Counted from the first letter of the stretch, positions 27,874-37,056 are shown. The stretch is 64,000 bases of DNA from Peptoniphilaceae bacterium (GCA_910589545.1 CAJUSY010000006.1:1-64000); one strand, 5' to 3'. Numbers and translations: made by a program. The notes: generated by a model from the letters alone, not told the origin.

Positions 27874-28347
27874 TTAAGTATCAATTTCCGCAAAATACAA
27901 AGTATTAGTTTTTGTATCATATACTGCAAGGGTAAAATTTAAAGATGGACGATTTAAGATATTTTGACTCTTGTCTTCTTGTCTGTCAATCAGCAGATAA
28001 TAACCTTCAGAAATTTCTGGAAAAAGCAATCTGGAATTATTATCTTTCACATAAGGTGATGTTTTTTCATTTCCATACATCAAAGCTTTCGTTGTATTAT
28101 CCAACGGAAATTTCTTCCAATTACTATCTGATTTTATCTGATTCAATGTATCGTTGCTATCAAATTGAAATGTAATAAATCTTGTTCCATCTCCCAGTGC
28201 TCCGTGATCGTCGTATTTCATGATTTGATTTTCTTTAACTAACTTTAAGTTAAGTTTATCAGAAACTCTTGATTTGTCACTTTGTGCACAACTTACCATC
28301 AATAAAGAAATCATAATCGCAAATAACAAATATCTTATTTTTTTCAT
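27874..28347 (-). CDS. Putative lipoprotein, function unknown
   Basis: 157 aa. Basic MKK start, hydrophobic core and lipobox L-M-V-S-C (Cys about 20), then a soluble domain facing outward. The mature part has several DGTRFITFQFD- and YYLLIDRQ-like strands and looks beta-rich, perhaps an NTF2- or lipocalin-like fold; this is a guess. Own ribosome site (AAAGGAG). No neighbour suggests a job. Confidence 0.75.
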   Translation of the reverse strand: MKKIRYLLFAIMISLLMVSCAQSDKSRVSDKLNLKLVKENQIMKYDDHGALGDGTRFITFQFDSNDTLNQIKSDSNWKKFPLDNTTKALMYGNEKTSPYVKDNNSRLLFPEISEGYYLLIDRQEDKSQNILNRPSLNFTLAVYDTKTNTLYFAEIDT

Positions 28348-28421
28348 AATAAACTCCTTTCAAAATTATTATACAACAAACCTAACGCGCAAAAATCTAC
28401 AAAATTTTAAAGATTTGCACT

Positions 28422-28470
28422 AAAAAAGCACTTTTTGATAAAAACCTGTAATTTTTCTATTAAAAGTGCT
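28422..28470 (-). terminator. Terminator of the 34.5-28.5 kb operon
   Basis: AGCACTTTT and AAAAGTGCT (minus-strand order) with TTTTTTAGTG following. The stem overlaps the stop codon of the GT2 gene. Confidence 0.75.
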
Positions 28471-29458
28471 GTTTGAATATTATTCTTTTTTGAATATTGT
28501 AGCTTACCACAAACATCAAAGCTTCTGTTATGATTTTCGCAACAAAAACTCTGATACCTAAAGCTGCTAAAATTTTCAATACTACTGTATTCAATGCTAA
28601 TATGAATACTACTAATGTCACATATTTGATGTATTTTTTTAAGATTTTATCTTTATTTTTGAATACGTATTTGTTATTCACATAAAAGTTAAATGTGCTT
28701 GACACTGCCCTTGCTATTATATTGGACAATACCAAGCTTTTTACATCTAATTTGTAAACTAACAATAAAAAGGTAAAGTAATCCACCAAAAAGCTCAAAT
28801 AACTCGACGCCGAAAATTTCAGTATGCTTTTGTAGATTTTGACTGAATCTTTTAGCGCATTAAAATGACTTGTTTCATTATTCTCTATATAAATAGTTTC
28901 GATAGGAACTTGCATTATGCTATCTGAATCGTACTCGTACAGCATATTCATTTCGTATTCGTATCTGTCGCCCTCGATTTCAATCATCTTATCAAGCTGT
29001 GATGTGTGGAAAGCACGAAGTCCTGTTTGGGTGTCCTTGATGTACTTTGATGAACTAGAATAAAATACCATTCTAGTTATAGTATTGCCAAGCAGAGATT
29101 TAAGAGGGATTCCTCTTTTCAAATCTCTCACTCCAAGTATTAATTTATCCTGATTTTGTTCAGAATATTCTATCAATTTCAAAATATCCTTGACCAAATG
29201 CTGGCCATCTGCATCACTTGTAACCACAGTTCCCTCTGCTTGTTGTGCTTTCAAATATTTGAATGCAGTTTTAAGTGCAGCCCCTTTTCCCATATTTGTT
29301 TGATGCTCAAGAAGAGCTATATTATTAAGTTTTGAAAAATCATATTCGCACGGACCGTCTTTAACCACAATTATATTGAGGTGGTTTTTGTTTAAATTTT
29401 CCACCAATTTTGTTAGTTTTTCATCTGGTTTGTACGCTGGTATTACAACGTAATTCAT
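28460..29458 (-). CDS. GT2 glycosyltransferase fused to a GtrA-like membrane domain
   Basis: 332 aa. Residues about 1-210 form a DPM1-like GT-A domain (VVIPAYKPDEKL; TSDADGQH, the metal-binding D-x-D). Residues about 211-330 hold four hydrophobic helices of the GtrA type (NFYVNNKYVF motif). GtrA proteins are thought to handle undecaprenyl-linked sugars, so this may make and move a lipid-linked hexose for surface glycan decoration. Last gene of the operon, 17 bp after the DUF951 gene. Confidence 0.82.
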   Translation of the reverse strand: MNYVVIPAYKPDEKLTKLVENLNKNHLNIIVVKDGPCEYDFSKLNNIALLEHQTNMGKGAALKTAFKYLKAQQAEGTVVTSDADGQHLVKDILKLIEYSEQNQDKLILGVRDLKRGIPLKSLLGNTITRMVFYSSSSKYIKDTQTGLRAFHTSQLDKMIEIEGDRYEYEMNMLYEYDSDSIMQVPIETIYIENNETSHFNALKDSVKIYKSILKFSASSYLSFLVDYFTFLLLVYKLDVKSLVLSNIIARAVSSTFNFYVNNKYVFKNKDKILKKYIKYVTLVVFILALNTVVLKILAALGIRVFVAKIITEALMFVVSYNIQKRIIFKQHF

Positions 29459-29475
29459 AATGCTCCTATCGTTTT

Positions 29476-29703
29476 TTATTCGCCATCTTCTGGTTCATAA
29501 TGAACTATGGATACAAATTTGCCATTTTTATCTTGAATTTTTCTGATTCTTTTATTAAATTCTAACCTCGTAAGCCACACTATTTTATCGCAACCCAAAC
29601 ATTTTAATTTAATATCTGCTCCAGTTCTTAAAATCTCCCATTTGTTCTCACCACATGGGTGACCTTTTTTTAGTGTTACAATATCATTTACTTTATATTT
29701 CAT
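29476..29703 (-). CDS. DUF951 family small protein
   Basis: About 75 aa from ATG 29703 (MKYKVND); ATG 29709 and GTG 29712 lie directly on the GCAGGTG site. The family pattern is complete: DIVTLKKGHPCG, the W-E-I-L-R-x-G-A-D-I-K-L-K-C-x-x-C stretch and WLTRLEFNKRIRKI. The Cys/His residues suggest metal or nucleic-acid binding, but the function is not known. DUF951 is commonly found directly after an mscS gene in Firmicutes, as here (overlap 11 bp). Confidence 0.85.
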   Translation of the reverse strand: MKYKVNDIVTLKKGHPCGENKWEILRTGADIKLKCLGCDKIVWLTRLEFNKRIRKIQDKNGKFVSIVHYEPEDGE

Positions 29704-30532
29704 CTTCATCACCTGCTACAAAATAACAATTCAAATCCATTGATTTTGATTTGGCTTTTTCTATGAATTTTTTGATAATTTCTCTTTGATAAAAGTATTG
29801 AGATTCTGGTTTACAACTACCCCAAATCGTAATAGTCATGGAGTTTTTATCCATTCTTGTAACGCCTATTAGTTCTGGTTTTTTTACAATATCTGAATAC
29901 TCATCTATCAATTCATTAGAAATTTCATCTATGATCTCAGTATATTGATCCAAACTGTATTTGATTGGAACTTCCATTTTAACTTCAATTCTTTGGTTTT
30001 CTTTGGATAAATTAGTCACTGTATTGATTTGACCGTTACTGATTAAATGAATAGCTCCGTCAAATCCTCTTATTTTTGTAACTCTAAGTCCCAATTCTTG
30101 AACATTTCCTTCAATTCCGTTGATAATTACATGGTCTGAAACTTTGAATTGATTTTCAAGAATTAAAGCAAGTCCACTGATTACATCTCTTATTATAAAT
30201 TGCGCACCAAAACCTATGGCAACCCCACCTATTCCTGCAGTAGCCAATATCTTATCTGTTTTTACTCCAAACAAATCTAGTACATGGACTACACAGAAAA
30301 AATAAATTATATATTTGATGGTATTGTTCAACAGTTTGGTAACTGTGATTTGTCTGCCCTCAATAGATTTTCCCTTTTTCATCAATAATTTATCGAAGCT
30401 TTTAGTCAAAATGCTTACGACGATTTGCGTAAGCACGATAATTAGCAGGGATAATAAAATCTTGGCCAACAAATTTAGTTGACCAGCAGAATTATAAAAT
30501 ATTTGGTTGAACTTTTCAATATTAAATAACAT
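29693..30532 (-). CDS. Small-conductance mechanosensitive channel (MscS)
   Basis: 279 aa. Three N-terminal helices (about 15-40, 65-85, 88-115) then the MscS beta domain: the pore helix ATAGIGGVAIGFGAQ, the FKVSDHVIINGIEGNVQELGLRVTKIR stretch and HLISNGQI. Relieves osmotic pressure at the membrane. It follows the DUF3343 gene by 3 bp and overlaps DUF951. Confidence 0.9.
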   Translation of the reverse strand: MLFNIEKFNQIFYNSAGQLNLLAKILLSLLIIVLTQIVVSILTKSFDKLLMKKGKSIEGRQITVTKLLNNTIKYIIYFFCVVHVLDLFGVKTDKILATAGIGGVAIGFGAQFIIRDVISGLALILENQFKVSDHVIINGIEGNVQELGLRVTKIRGFDGAIHLISNGQINTVTNLSKENQRIEVKMEVPIKYSLDQYTEIIDEISNELIDEYSDIVKKPELIGVTRMDKNSMTITIWGSCKPESQYFYQREIIKKFIEKAKSKSMDLNCYFVAGDEDEI

Positions 30533-30535
30533 GAA

Positions 30536-30790
30536 TTATTCTTTTACCTCATTTACAAAAATTACTCCATCTACTTTAAGATACGACCATATCTTAGCGA
30601 TTGGAAGTTCTTTTTTCAATGCAATCATCTCATCTTTTTTATCAGGATCCAACATAATAGCTAATCCACAACTTTCAGAAATTTCCCTTGGAGTAGGGAT
30701 AGTTTTAATATCGTATCCCATACTCACAAGTTTACTTTCTGTCATCATTGTAAAATTAACTGATGTAAAAGTTAGTAATATTTTTTCCAT
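30536..30790 (-). CDS. DUF3343 protein, putative Se/S carrier
   Basis: 84 aa. The single conserved Cys is in EISESCGLAIM (about residue 42). The Pfam family is described as a putative selenium/sulfur carrier because it co-occurs with selenium-utilisation genes; activity is unproven. It is directly coupled to yedF (TAATG overlap). With glycine reductase in the same genome, a role in delivering reduced Se or S is plausible but inferred. Confidence 0.8.
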   Translation of the reverse strand: MEKILLTFTSVNFTMMTESKLVSMGYDIKTIPTPREISESCGLAIMLDPDKKDEMIALKKELPIAKIWSYLKVDGVIFVNEVKE

Positions 30791-31371
30791 TATCTTATAA
30801 TTACATTTCTGTCAGCTTTTGATAAAGTATCGTAAATTACATACATGTTAGTAACTTCGCCTATCAAAAGTTTTTCTTTTCTGTCGTAGAAGTCCAAGCA
30901 AGCGCCACAAGTCATAATCTTTGCACCCTTTTTTTCGATTCTCTTCAAATCGTCGATAACTTCTGAGCCTTCAGTTGTCAAATGAATTCCGTAGTTGAAG
31001 AATAATAATGTACTTGGTACTTCATCGGCTTCTGCTACAGAATAAATGTATGATTTAATAAGTGATTTGCCTAATTTTTCATCTCCATCACCCATTTTAT
31101 CGCTTGAGAATGCTAAAACTAAATTACCGTTAGTTTCTTCAACCTTCTTTTCTGCTCCCTTTTCTTTTACAATAGTAGTTTCAAAGCCATAATCTGTTTC
31201 TACATAACTGAATTCGAAACCTTGACCATTTGCGTATTTTTGTAAATTTTCAACGCAGTACATGTCATCAACTTGCGTTTTAACAGTACCTTCTTCTAAT
31301 TCATCAAATACATTTTTTGTCATAATAATTGGTCTTGGACACACTTGTCCTCTTGCATCTACAATTTCCAT
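30790..31371 (-). CDS. yedF: Selenium-metabolism protein YedF
   Basis: 193 aa. An N-terminal TusA-like domain with the CPRP motif (residues 10-13) is followed by a linker and a C-terminal DsrE-like region with TCGACLDFYDRK, which holds two cysteines. This two-domain form is the family tied by phylogenetic profile to selenoprotein synthesis (TIGR03527). It probably handles persulfide or perselenide. The neighbours are DUF3343 (coupled) and a membrane-anchored protein of unknown function upstream. Confidence 0.88.
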   Translation of the reverse strand: MEIVDARGQVCPRPIIMTKNVFDELEEGTVKTQVDDMYCVENLQKYANGQGFEFSYVETDYGFETTIVKEKGAEKKVEETNGNLVLAFSSDKMGDGDEKLGKSLIKSYIYSVAEADEVPSTLLFFNYGIHLTTEGSEVIDDLKRIEKKGAKIMTCGACLDFYDRKEKLLIGEVTNMYVIYDTLSKADRNVIIR

Positions 31372-31373
31372 AA

Positions 31374-32336
31374 TTACCTAATCCTTTCTATTCTGTTATT
31401 AAATACTAAATAAAAATCATCTTCTCCTATTATTGATTTAAGATCCGATGCTTTATATTCCACTAGTTTGGAATCCTCAAACATAAAATACCCATTTTGG
31501 TTATATAATATGCAGTTTTTGTCATTAGAATATATTTTAAGTGAATCATCTATTTTAGATTGGTTCACTAAATTCAAATCCTTATCGTAAATTAAAAGTT
31601 CCCCAGTTTTTGTAATTACATATACATTTTTATCTGAAATCCCAACATCTTTTGTACCGTCGAATGATTTCGATTTTGTAATTTTAGCTTTGTTAAAAAC
31701 TTTGATGTATCCATCAAACACTACGATTAATTTGCCCTCAACATATTTCATTCTAAAAATCGGCTTGTCGATGAAAATATTTTTGTAAACGAGTCCCTTG
31801 TCATCGTACATGTAAATCTTAGAAAAAATTCTTCCATCACGCTTTCCTATCGTGCTAAAAGCATAATTTGATTTATCCGACGCTATCAAGCTAGATACTT
31901 CGTCTTTCATATCAAAGCTTTCCAAAATTTTCATATTATTAACAATTGAAAATTCATTTTGTGTATCGACAATAATATGGTCTTTGTTTGCAAAAATATA
32001 AGAAATATCAGACTTAAAAGATAGCTTCGAATTCACCTTTCCTTTTGTATTATATTGCAACAAATCCTTTTTATCAATCAAATAAAGAAATTTGCCATCA
32101 AAATAATAAGGCTTTTTGTCGTCGTAATCATGTTTTAGAATTAAGTTTTCATTTTGGTACATCAAAATCTTGTTATCGTAGTGAGATACTACGTAATTCT
32201 TCTTCAATACGGTGCTATTTCCAGTGTTAATATTGTATACATTTTTCTTAGAAAACATCATTACTATCAAGATGCATACTAAAAGAGCAACTATTGCTAG
32301 AAGAATATAGTTTAAGTTTTTCTTTATTTTATTCAT
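31374..32336 (-). CDS. Membrane-anchored beta-propeller-like protein (DUF5711-like)
   Basis: 320 aa from ATG 32336 (MNKIKKN), which has GGAG 7 nt upstream and overlaps the clc stop (ATGAATAA). One N-terminal helix (about 11-33), then an extracellular region of repeated short strands with KLIVVFDGYIKVFNK, YVITKTGELLIYDKD and FYLVFNN. The pattern resembles WD/quinoprotein-like propeller repeats. It could sense or bind something for the ClC channel; this is only context. No catalytic motif. Confidence 0.65.
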   Translation of the reverse strand: MNKIKKNLNYILLAIVALLVCILIVMMFSKKNVYNINTGNSTVLKKNYVVSHYDNKILMYQNENLILKHDYDDKKPYYFDGKFLYLIDKKDLLQYNTKGKVNSKLSFKSDISYIFANKDHIIVDTQNEFSIVNNMKILESFDMKDEVSSLIASDKSNYAFSTIGKRDGRIFSKIYMYDDKGLVYKNIFIDKPIFRMKYVEGKLIVVFDGYIKVFNKAKITKSKSFDGTKDVGISDKNVYVITKTGELLIYDKDLNLVNQSKIDDSLKIYSNDKNCILYNQNGYFMFEDSKLVEYKASDLKSIIGEDDFYLVFNNRIERIR

Positions 32337-33867
32337 TTTTTTCTCCAAAAACTTCAAGAACTTTCATTCTAGTATCGTATAGTTGTTCATCTTTTACTAA
32401 AACAGTGACGATATCTCCTGTTTTCAGTACACTATCTCCATTTGGAACGTATTTTTCGCCATTTGAATCCACTTCTGCAATTAAAGCATCTTTTGGAAAA
32501 TCAATATCTTTGATTTTTTTATTGGAAACACAATTTTCATATCCAAGTTTAATATCAAACATAGTGAATTTGTCATTAACGCCTTTCCCAACAACTCTTT
32601 TGTTCAACATTCTCTTCAATAAAATATCGTAAATTGGTTCAAAATTTAATGCCATGCATATAAAATATGCCATGATTGAACAAAATGCCAACCCCAATAA
32701 ATGAGTCATATTTCCATTCAATTCTAATACCAATACAACACTCAAAAGAGGGCTTCTAACAACAGCTGTCAAAACACAAACCATAGAAAGCACTACAAAA
32801 TTTGACAAATAAACATCTTGTACGACGCCGAAAGCACTCATCAAATTAAAATAAAATAATCCAGTAATTCCACCTAGAACCAAAACCGGCAAGAAAATTC
32901 CACCTTGAGTTCCAGTTGCATAAGATGTCGATGTCATAAACATTTTGAATAACAAAAGTATTATTAAAAGCAAAAATGAATTGTAATTATGTGTTGCCAT
33001 GTTTTCTATAAATGAATGTCCGCCACCTAAAATATCTTTGTAGAATAATCCAACTACAGATACAAATACAAAAAATATTGCTATTTTCAAATCTTGTTCA
33101 AGCTTAATCTTCGCAAATACATCTTGGAAAAACGTGATTGAATAATTAAATAGTTTCCCAACGGCGCAGCAAAGTATAATCATCGGAATAATCAATAAAT
33201 AGTATTTTGTTGGCAGTGCATAGGTCATTCCAAACGAAAACACCGGTTTGATTTTGAAAACCCAAACTGCAATAACATCTGCAATAACCGCTGCTGCAAA
33301 ACTTATTGCAACTACTTTTTTTGAAAAAGATTTGTGAAGTTCTTCCAATATGAAAACAAGACCTGAAATTGGTGCTGAAAAAGCAGCTGAAAGACCTGCC
33401 GCAGCTCCTGCAGTTAAATACAATTTCTCATCCGTTTTGCTTTTTCCAAATTTTTCTGATAGCCACTTAGCACTACTAGCTCCCAATTGAATTGAAGGGC
33501 CTTCTCTTCCCAAAGAAAGTCCCACTAATGAGGCAATTGCTCCTCCTACAATTTTGGAAACAGTAACTCTGAAACTATTTTGGTTAAATGCTCCAATAAG
33601 TTCTCCCTGAACTTGTGGAATACCACTACCACCAGAAAGTGGAGCCCATTTAAGTAATTTGCTAACCACAATTCCTAGGACAAATGATACTGCGATAATT
33701 AAAACAGCTCTTGGAAAGCTGTTGTTAGAATAAATGGCATTTCTAACCACTTCTAATTTACTTAACAAATATCTGTAAAAGACAGCCAGTCCACCTGAAA
33801 ATACTCCGATGGATAAACTTCCTAAGAAAAGCGACATAGAAGAGCCTATTTTAAACTTTTTTTTCAT
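32329..33867 (-). CDS. ClC-family chloride channel/antiporter with C-terminal RCK-C domain
   Basis: 512 aa. The selectivity loops are intact: GSGIPQ (80-85), GREGPSIQLGA with the gating glutamate E122, and the AFSAPISGLVFILEE stretch (about 165). The C-terminal part (from about 435) has the two-strand TrkA-C pattern (IKDIDFPKDALIAEV, TGDIVTVLVK), probably a ligand-binding regulatory domain. Its start overlaps the preceding gene by TAATG, so the two are co-translated. Could be Cl-/H+ exchange, but Cl- versus F- selectivity is not resolved. Confidence 0.9.
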   Translation of the reverse strand: MKKKFKIGSSMSLFLGSLSIGVFSGGLAVFYRYLLSKLEVVRNAIYSNNSFPRAVLIIAVSFVLGIVVSKLLKWAPLSGGSGIPQVQGELIGAFNQNSFRVTVSKIVGGAIASLVGLSLGREGPSIQLGASSAKWLSEKFGKSKTDEKLYLTAGAAAGLSAAFSAPISGLVFILEELHKSFSKKVVAISFAAAVIADVIAVWVFKIKPVFSFGMTYALPTKYYLLIIPMIILCCAVGKLFNYSITFFQDVFAKIKLEQDLKIAIFFVFVSVVGLFYKDILGGGHSFIENMATHNYNSFLLLIILLLFKMFMTSTSYATGTQGGIFLPVLVLGGITGLFYFNLMSAFGVVQDVYLSNFVVLSMVCVLTAVVRSPLLSVVLVLELNGNMTHLLGLAFCSIMAYFICMALNFEPIYDILLKRMLNKRVVGKGVNDKFTMFDIKLGYENCVSNKKIKDIDFPKDALIAEVDSNGEKYVPNGDSVLKTGDIVTVLVKDEQLYDTRMKVLEVFGEKNE

Positions 33868-34541
33868 TAAATAATCACGCTTTCTAAAAATTCTCTAAAT
33901 CTGTCGATATTATATGTAACTGAAATGTACGTTTCAATGCCCTCTCCTTCAATCAAATTATTTTCTTCATCAATTTTTAAATTTGTTTGTGCATAAATAA
34001 AATGATCTTTTTTGGAGTATGCGTACAACAAGAACAAATCTTCAATTAGTTTTTCTGATGATTCATCAAACATTTCATTTAAAATATCAGTATAATCGTT
34101 TTTGTTAAATGTGTCATTCGTAATCATAAACACACTTTTGCCATTTAATACACTCAAATCACTTTCGTTTGATTTAACGTATTTGTCATACATGAACAAA
34201 TCATATAATGATTCAAGTGATTCACTATTTTCAGCAAAAAACTCAGACAAGTATTTCATATCAGAAAAATTGACCAAATCTATATTTTTGAAATCCCCTA
34301 AAAATCTTGATAATACGACATCATTTTCACTCATAAAATCTTTCAAAAATACAACTTCTACATCCCAATCCAAATTATCCATCAAATCTAGAACGTTATT
34401 ATTTACATCAGATTCTATTGTGATTAAAGATATTTCAAAAATTTCTATATTATTCAAAATTACGAGTAAATCCATAGCTTGTGTACTAGATTCAAAATTC
34501 ACCCACAATTTTTTATAGTCTTTTTTATTAAAATTTTCCAT
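33867..34541 (-). CDS. Acidic protein of unknown function, first gene of the clc operon
   Basis: 224 aa, strongly acidic and helical, no membrane segment or signal. It has Asp/Glu-rich stretches (NVLDLMDNLDWDVEVVFLKD, NEMFDESSEKLIEDLFLL) and no recognised motif; I do not know the family. An A/T-rich ribosome site. Its TAATG overlap with clc suggests a cytosolic partner of the channel. Confidence 0.6.
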   Translation of the reverse strand: MENFNKKDYKKLWVNFESSTQAMDLLVILNNIEIFEISLITIESDVNNNVLDLMDNLDWDVEVVFLKDFMSENDVVLSRFLGDFKNIDLVNFSDMKYLSEFFAENSESLESLYDLFMYDKYVKSNESDLSVLNGKSVFMITNDTFNKNDYTDILNEMFDESSEKLIEDLFLLYAYSKKDHFIYAQTNLKIDEENNLIEGEGIETYISVTYNIDRFREFLESVII

Positions 34542-34593
34542 ATTTTACATTTATCTCCATAATTTCTATATAATTAACATATATACTGTACTT

Positions 34594-34607
34594 AGTGGAT
34601 AACCACT
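34594..34607. promoter_or_regulatory. Candidate MarR operator
   Basis: AGTGG-ATAA-CCACT is a perfect 5-bp dyad, 58 bp upstream of the marR start and just ahead of a T/A-rich -10 region. A MarR-type repressor could use it for autoregulation. Confidence 0.4.
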
Positions 34608-34664
34608 TATGTGTATTTTATTATATCAAAACACATAATATTTTAAAAATTAAATGGAGGAACT

Positions 34665-35102
34665 ATGGATTACAATTTAATTAACACAGAATTATCTCAA
34701 TTGTTGAGAGAAACTTATCGTAAAACAGACGCTTTATTGGCACCAATTTCAGATAAATACGGATTAACTATTATGAAAGTTAAAACTTTATTTGAATTAG
34801 GCAAAAATGATGATTTGACTATCGGTGATATCGGAGTTTTAGTTGGTATGGCTGGTGGAAACATCTCTAACTTGTGTAAAGCACTAGAAAAAGAAGGTTA
34901 TGTTTCAAGAAAAAGATCTGAAAAGGACGAAAGAATTGTTACTGTTCGTTTGACAGAAAAAGGTAAGAAAATAATCAACAATATCGTTGAAGAAATTTCT
35001 GAAAAATACAAAAAACAAATCAAATTAACTAACGAAGAATACAACAGCATTATAAAAAGTTTAAATTTATTAAACGAAAAACTAAACGTTGAATTAATGT
35101 AG
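34665..35102 (+). CDS. MarR-family transcriptional regulator
   Basis: 145 aa. Winged helix-turn-helix at about residues 45-105: LTIGDIGVLVGMAGGNISNLCKALEKEGYVSRKRSEKDERIVTVRLTEKGK is the canonical helix-wing stretch, with the D-x-R motif (KDERIV). TGGAGGAAC precedes the ATG. The ftsH gene begins 9 bp downstream, so regulator and protease share a transcript. The ligand is unknown. Confidence 0.87.
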   Translation: MDYNLINTELSQLLRETYRKTDALLAPISDKYGLTIMKVKTLFELGKNDDLTIGDIGVLVGMAGGNISNLCKALEKEGYVSRKRSEKDERIVTVRLTEKGKKIINNIVEEISEKYKKQIKLTNEEYNSIIKSLNLLNEKLNVELM

Positions 35103-35111
35103 TGGCAAAAC

Positions 35112-36998
35112 ATGAAAGAAAACAAGCGAAATAAGAAAAAGATAATAATCTATTATCTAATAGCTATAGTTCTTTATGCTGTGGTTGCCGGCTTGCTTTT
35201 CCCTACTTTTTCAAAAACAAAAGAAGAAGAAGTACCTTATAATAAATTTATCGAAATGCTCGATAAAGGAGAAGTTAAAGAGGTAAAAATATTAGACACT
35301 CATATCAATTTCAAAGCAAAAGACAAAAACAACGTTATCTACAAAGCAGGTTTGATAAGAGATGAAAAATTGGTTGACAGATTATTGGACAGTAAAGTTC
35401 AATTTTCAAGCGATATTCCAAGCAAATATGCACCACTTTTATCAATTTTCTTGCAATTTATACTACCATTTATAATAATATTCGGGTTCTTGCAATTAGC
35501 AATGAGCCAAGCTACTAAAAGAATGGGAGGTAACGCTCTACAATTTGGTAAAAGCAATGCAAAAATTTATGTTGAAAGTCAAACTGGAAAGAAATTTACA
35601 GATGTTGCAGGTCAAGAAGAAGCCAAAGACGCTTTGCTTGAAGTTGTCGACTTCTTGCACGATCCAAAAAGATACAACGAAATCGGTGCAGTTTTACCAA
35701 AAGGAGTTTTATTAGTTGGCCCTCCTGGAACAGGTAAAACATTGCTTGCACAAGCTGTTGCTGGTGAAGCAAAAGTTCCATTCTTTTCAATGAGTGGTTC
35801 AGAATTCGTCGAAATGTTTGTCGGATTAGGAGCCAGCAAGGTTCGTGATTTGTTCAAACAAGCTGCAGAAAAAGCTCCTTGTATAGTATTCATTGACGAA
35901 ATCGATGCTATCGGTAAGAGACGTGATACTGCAGGAATTTCTAGTAATGATGAAAGAGAACAAACTCTTAACCAATTGTTAAATGAAATGGACGGTTTCG
36001 ATGGAAATTCTGGAGTAGTAATATTAGCCGCTACTAATAGACCAGAAATTTTGGATCCAGCACTTACTAGACCTGGTAGATTTGACAGACAAATTCCTGT
36101 TGAACTTCCAGATTTACAAGGTCGTATCGATATTTTAAAAGTTCACGCTCGTAAAATTAAAATCGAAAAAGATATGGACTACAAAGCAGTTGCTTTGATG
36201 ACAGCCGGTACAAGTGGAGCTCAATTAGCTAATATAGTCAATGAAGCTGCACTAAGAGCTGTAAGAATGGGAAGAAATATCGTAACACAAGAAGATTTAA
36301 TAGAATCTGTTGAAGTTGTAATTGCTGGTCAACAAAGAAAAGGCACTGTTATAACTCCAAAAGAAAAAGAACTAATAGCTTATCACGAAGTAGGACATGC
36401 ATTAGTTGCTGCAATGCAATCACATTCCGCTCCTGTAACTAAGATTACAATTATTCCTAGAACAAGCGGTGCGTTGGGTTACACTATGCAAGTAGATCAA
36501 GAAGAAAAATTCCTCATGAATAAAGAAGAACTATTCAATATGATAGTTACATTAACAGGAGGAAGAAGTGCAGAAGAAGTTGTGTTTAACACAAGAACTA
36601 CAGGCGCTTCTAATGATATAGAAAAAGCTACAAAAATCGCCCGCGCGATGGTTACTCAATATGGTATGACTGACGAGTTTGATATGATGAGCTTAGAAAC
36701 TACTAACTCAAAATATCTTGGCGGTGGTAATACTTTAGCTGCAAGTGATCAAAAATCAGGTCAAATAGATGATAAAGTAGAATCTATAATAAAAGCCGCT
36801 CACGAAAAAGCTAGAAATATATTGACTGAAAACATCGGCAAACTCCACGAAATCTCAAAATTTTTACTAGAAAAAGAAACCATCACAGGAAAAGAATTTA
36901 TGGAAATTCTTGACCTAAAAGATGAAAAAGAATCTGAAGTAGATGAAAATACGGTGAAAAAAGATGGAGTCGATGATACTACAGTAAGCGATTTATAA
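35112..36998 (+). CDS. ftsH: ATP-dependent zinc metalloprotease FtsH
   Basis: 628 aa. Two N-terminal helices (about 10-32, 107-130) flank a short external domain. AAA+ domain: Walker A GPPGTGKT (203-210), Walker B CIVFIDEIDAIG, and the second region of homology (NRPEILDPALTRPGRFDR). Protease domain with HEVGH (425-429). Degrades membrane and short-lived cytosolic proteins, such as phage regulators and damaged proteins. Its immediate neighbour is a MarR gene, not the usual tilS/hpt, so regulation may differ from housekeeping ftsH; a second copy elsewhere is possible. Confidence 0.95.
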   Translation: MKENKRNKKKIIIYYLIAIVLYAVVAGLLFPTFSKTKEEEVPYNKFIEMLDKGEVKEVKILDTHINFKAKDKNNVIYKAGLIRDEKLVDRLLDSKVQFSSDIPSKYAPLLSIFLQFILPFIIIFGFLQLAMSQATKRMGGNALQFGKSNAKIYVESQTGKKFTDVAGQEEAKDALLEVVDFLHDPKRYNEIGAVLPKGVLLVGPPGTGKTLLAQAVAGEAKVPFFSMSGSEFVEMFVGLGASKVRDLFKQAAEKAPCIVFIDEIDAIGKRRDTAGISSNDEREQTLNQLLNEMDGFDGNSGVVILAATNRPEILDPALTRPGRFDRQIPVELPDLQGRIDILKVHARKIKIEKDMDYKAVALMTAGTSGAQLANIVNEAALRAVRMGRNIVTQEDLIESVEVVIAGQQRKGTVITPKEKELIAYHEVGHALVAAMQSHSAPVTKITIIPRTSGALGYTMQVDQEEKFLMNKEELFNMIVTLTGGRSAEEVVFNTRTTGASNDIEKATKIARAMVTQYGMTDEFDMMSLETTNSKYLGGGNTLAASDQKSGQIDDKVESIIKAAHEKARNILTENIGKLHEISKFLLEKETITGKEFMEILDLKDEKESEVDENTVKKDGVDDTTVSDL

Positions 36999-36999
36999 A

Positions 37000-37053
37000 A
37001 AACAAAAACATTCTCTGTTTTGAGTTGTTGCTCACTAACAGAGAATGTTTTTT
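37000..37053. terminator. Bidirectional terminator between ftsH and the XRE gene
   Basis: AAAACATTCTCTGTT at 37005-37019 and AACAGAGAATGTTTT at 37037-37051 pair; U-tracts on both strands serve the two converging genes. Confidence 0.85.
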
Positions 37054-37056
37054 ATG

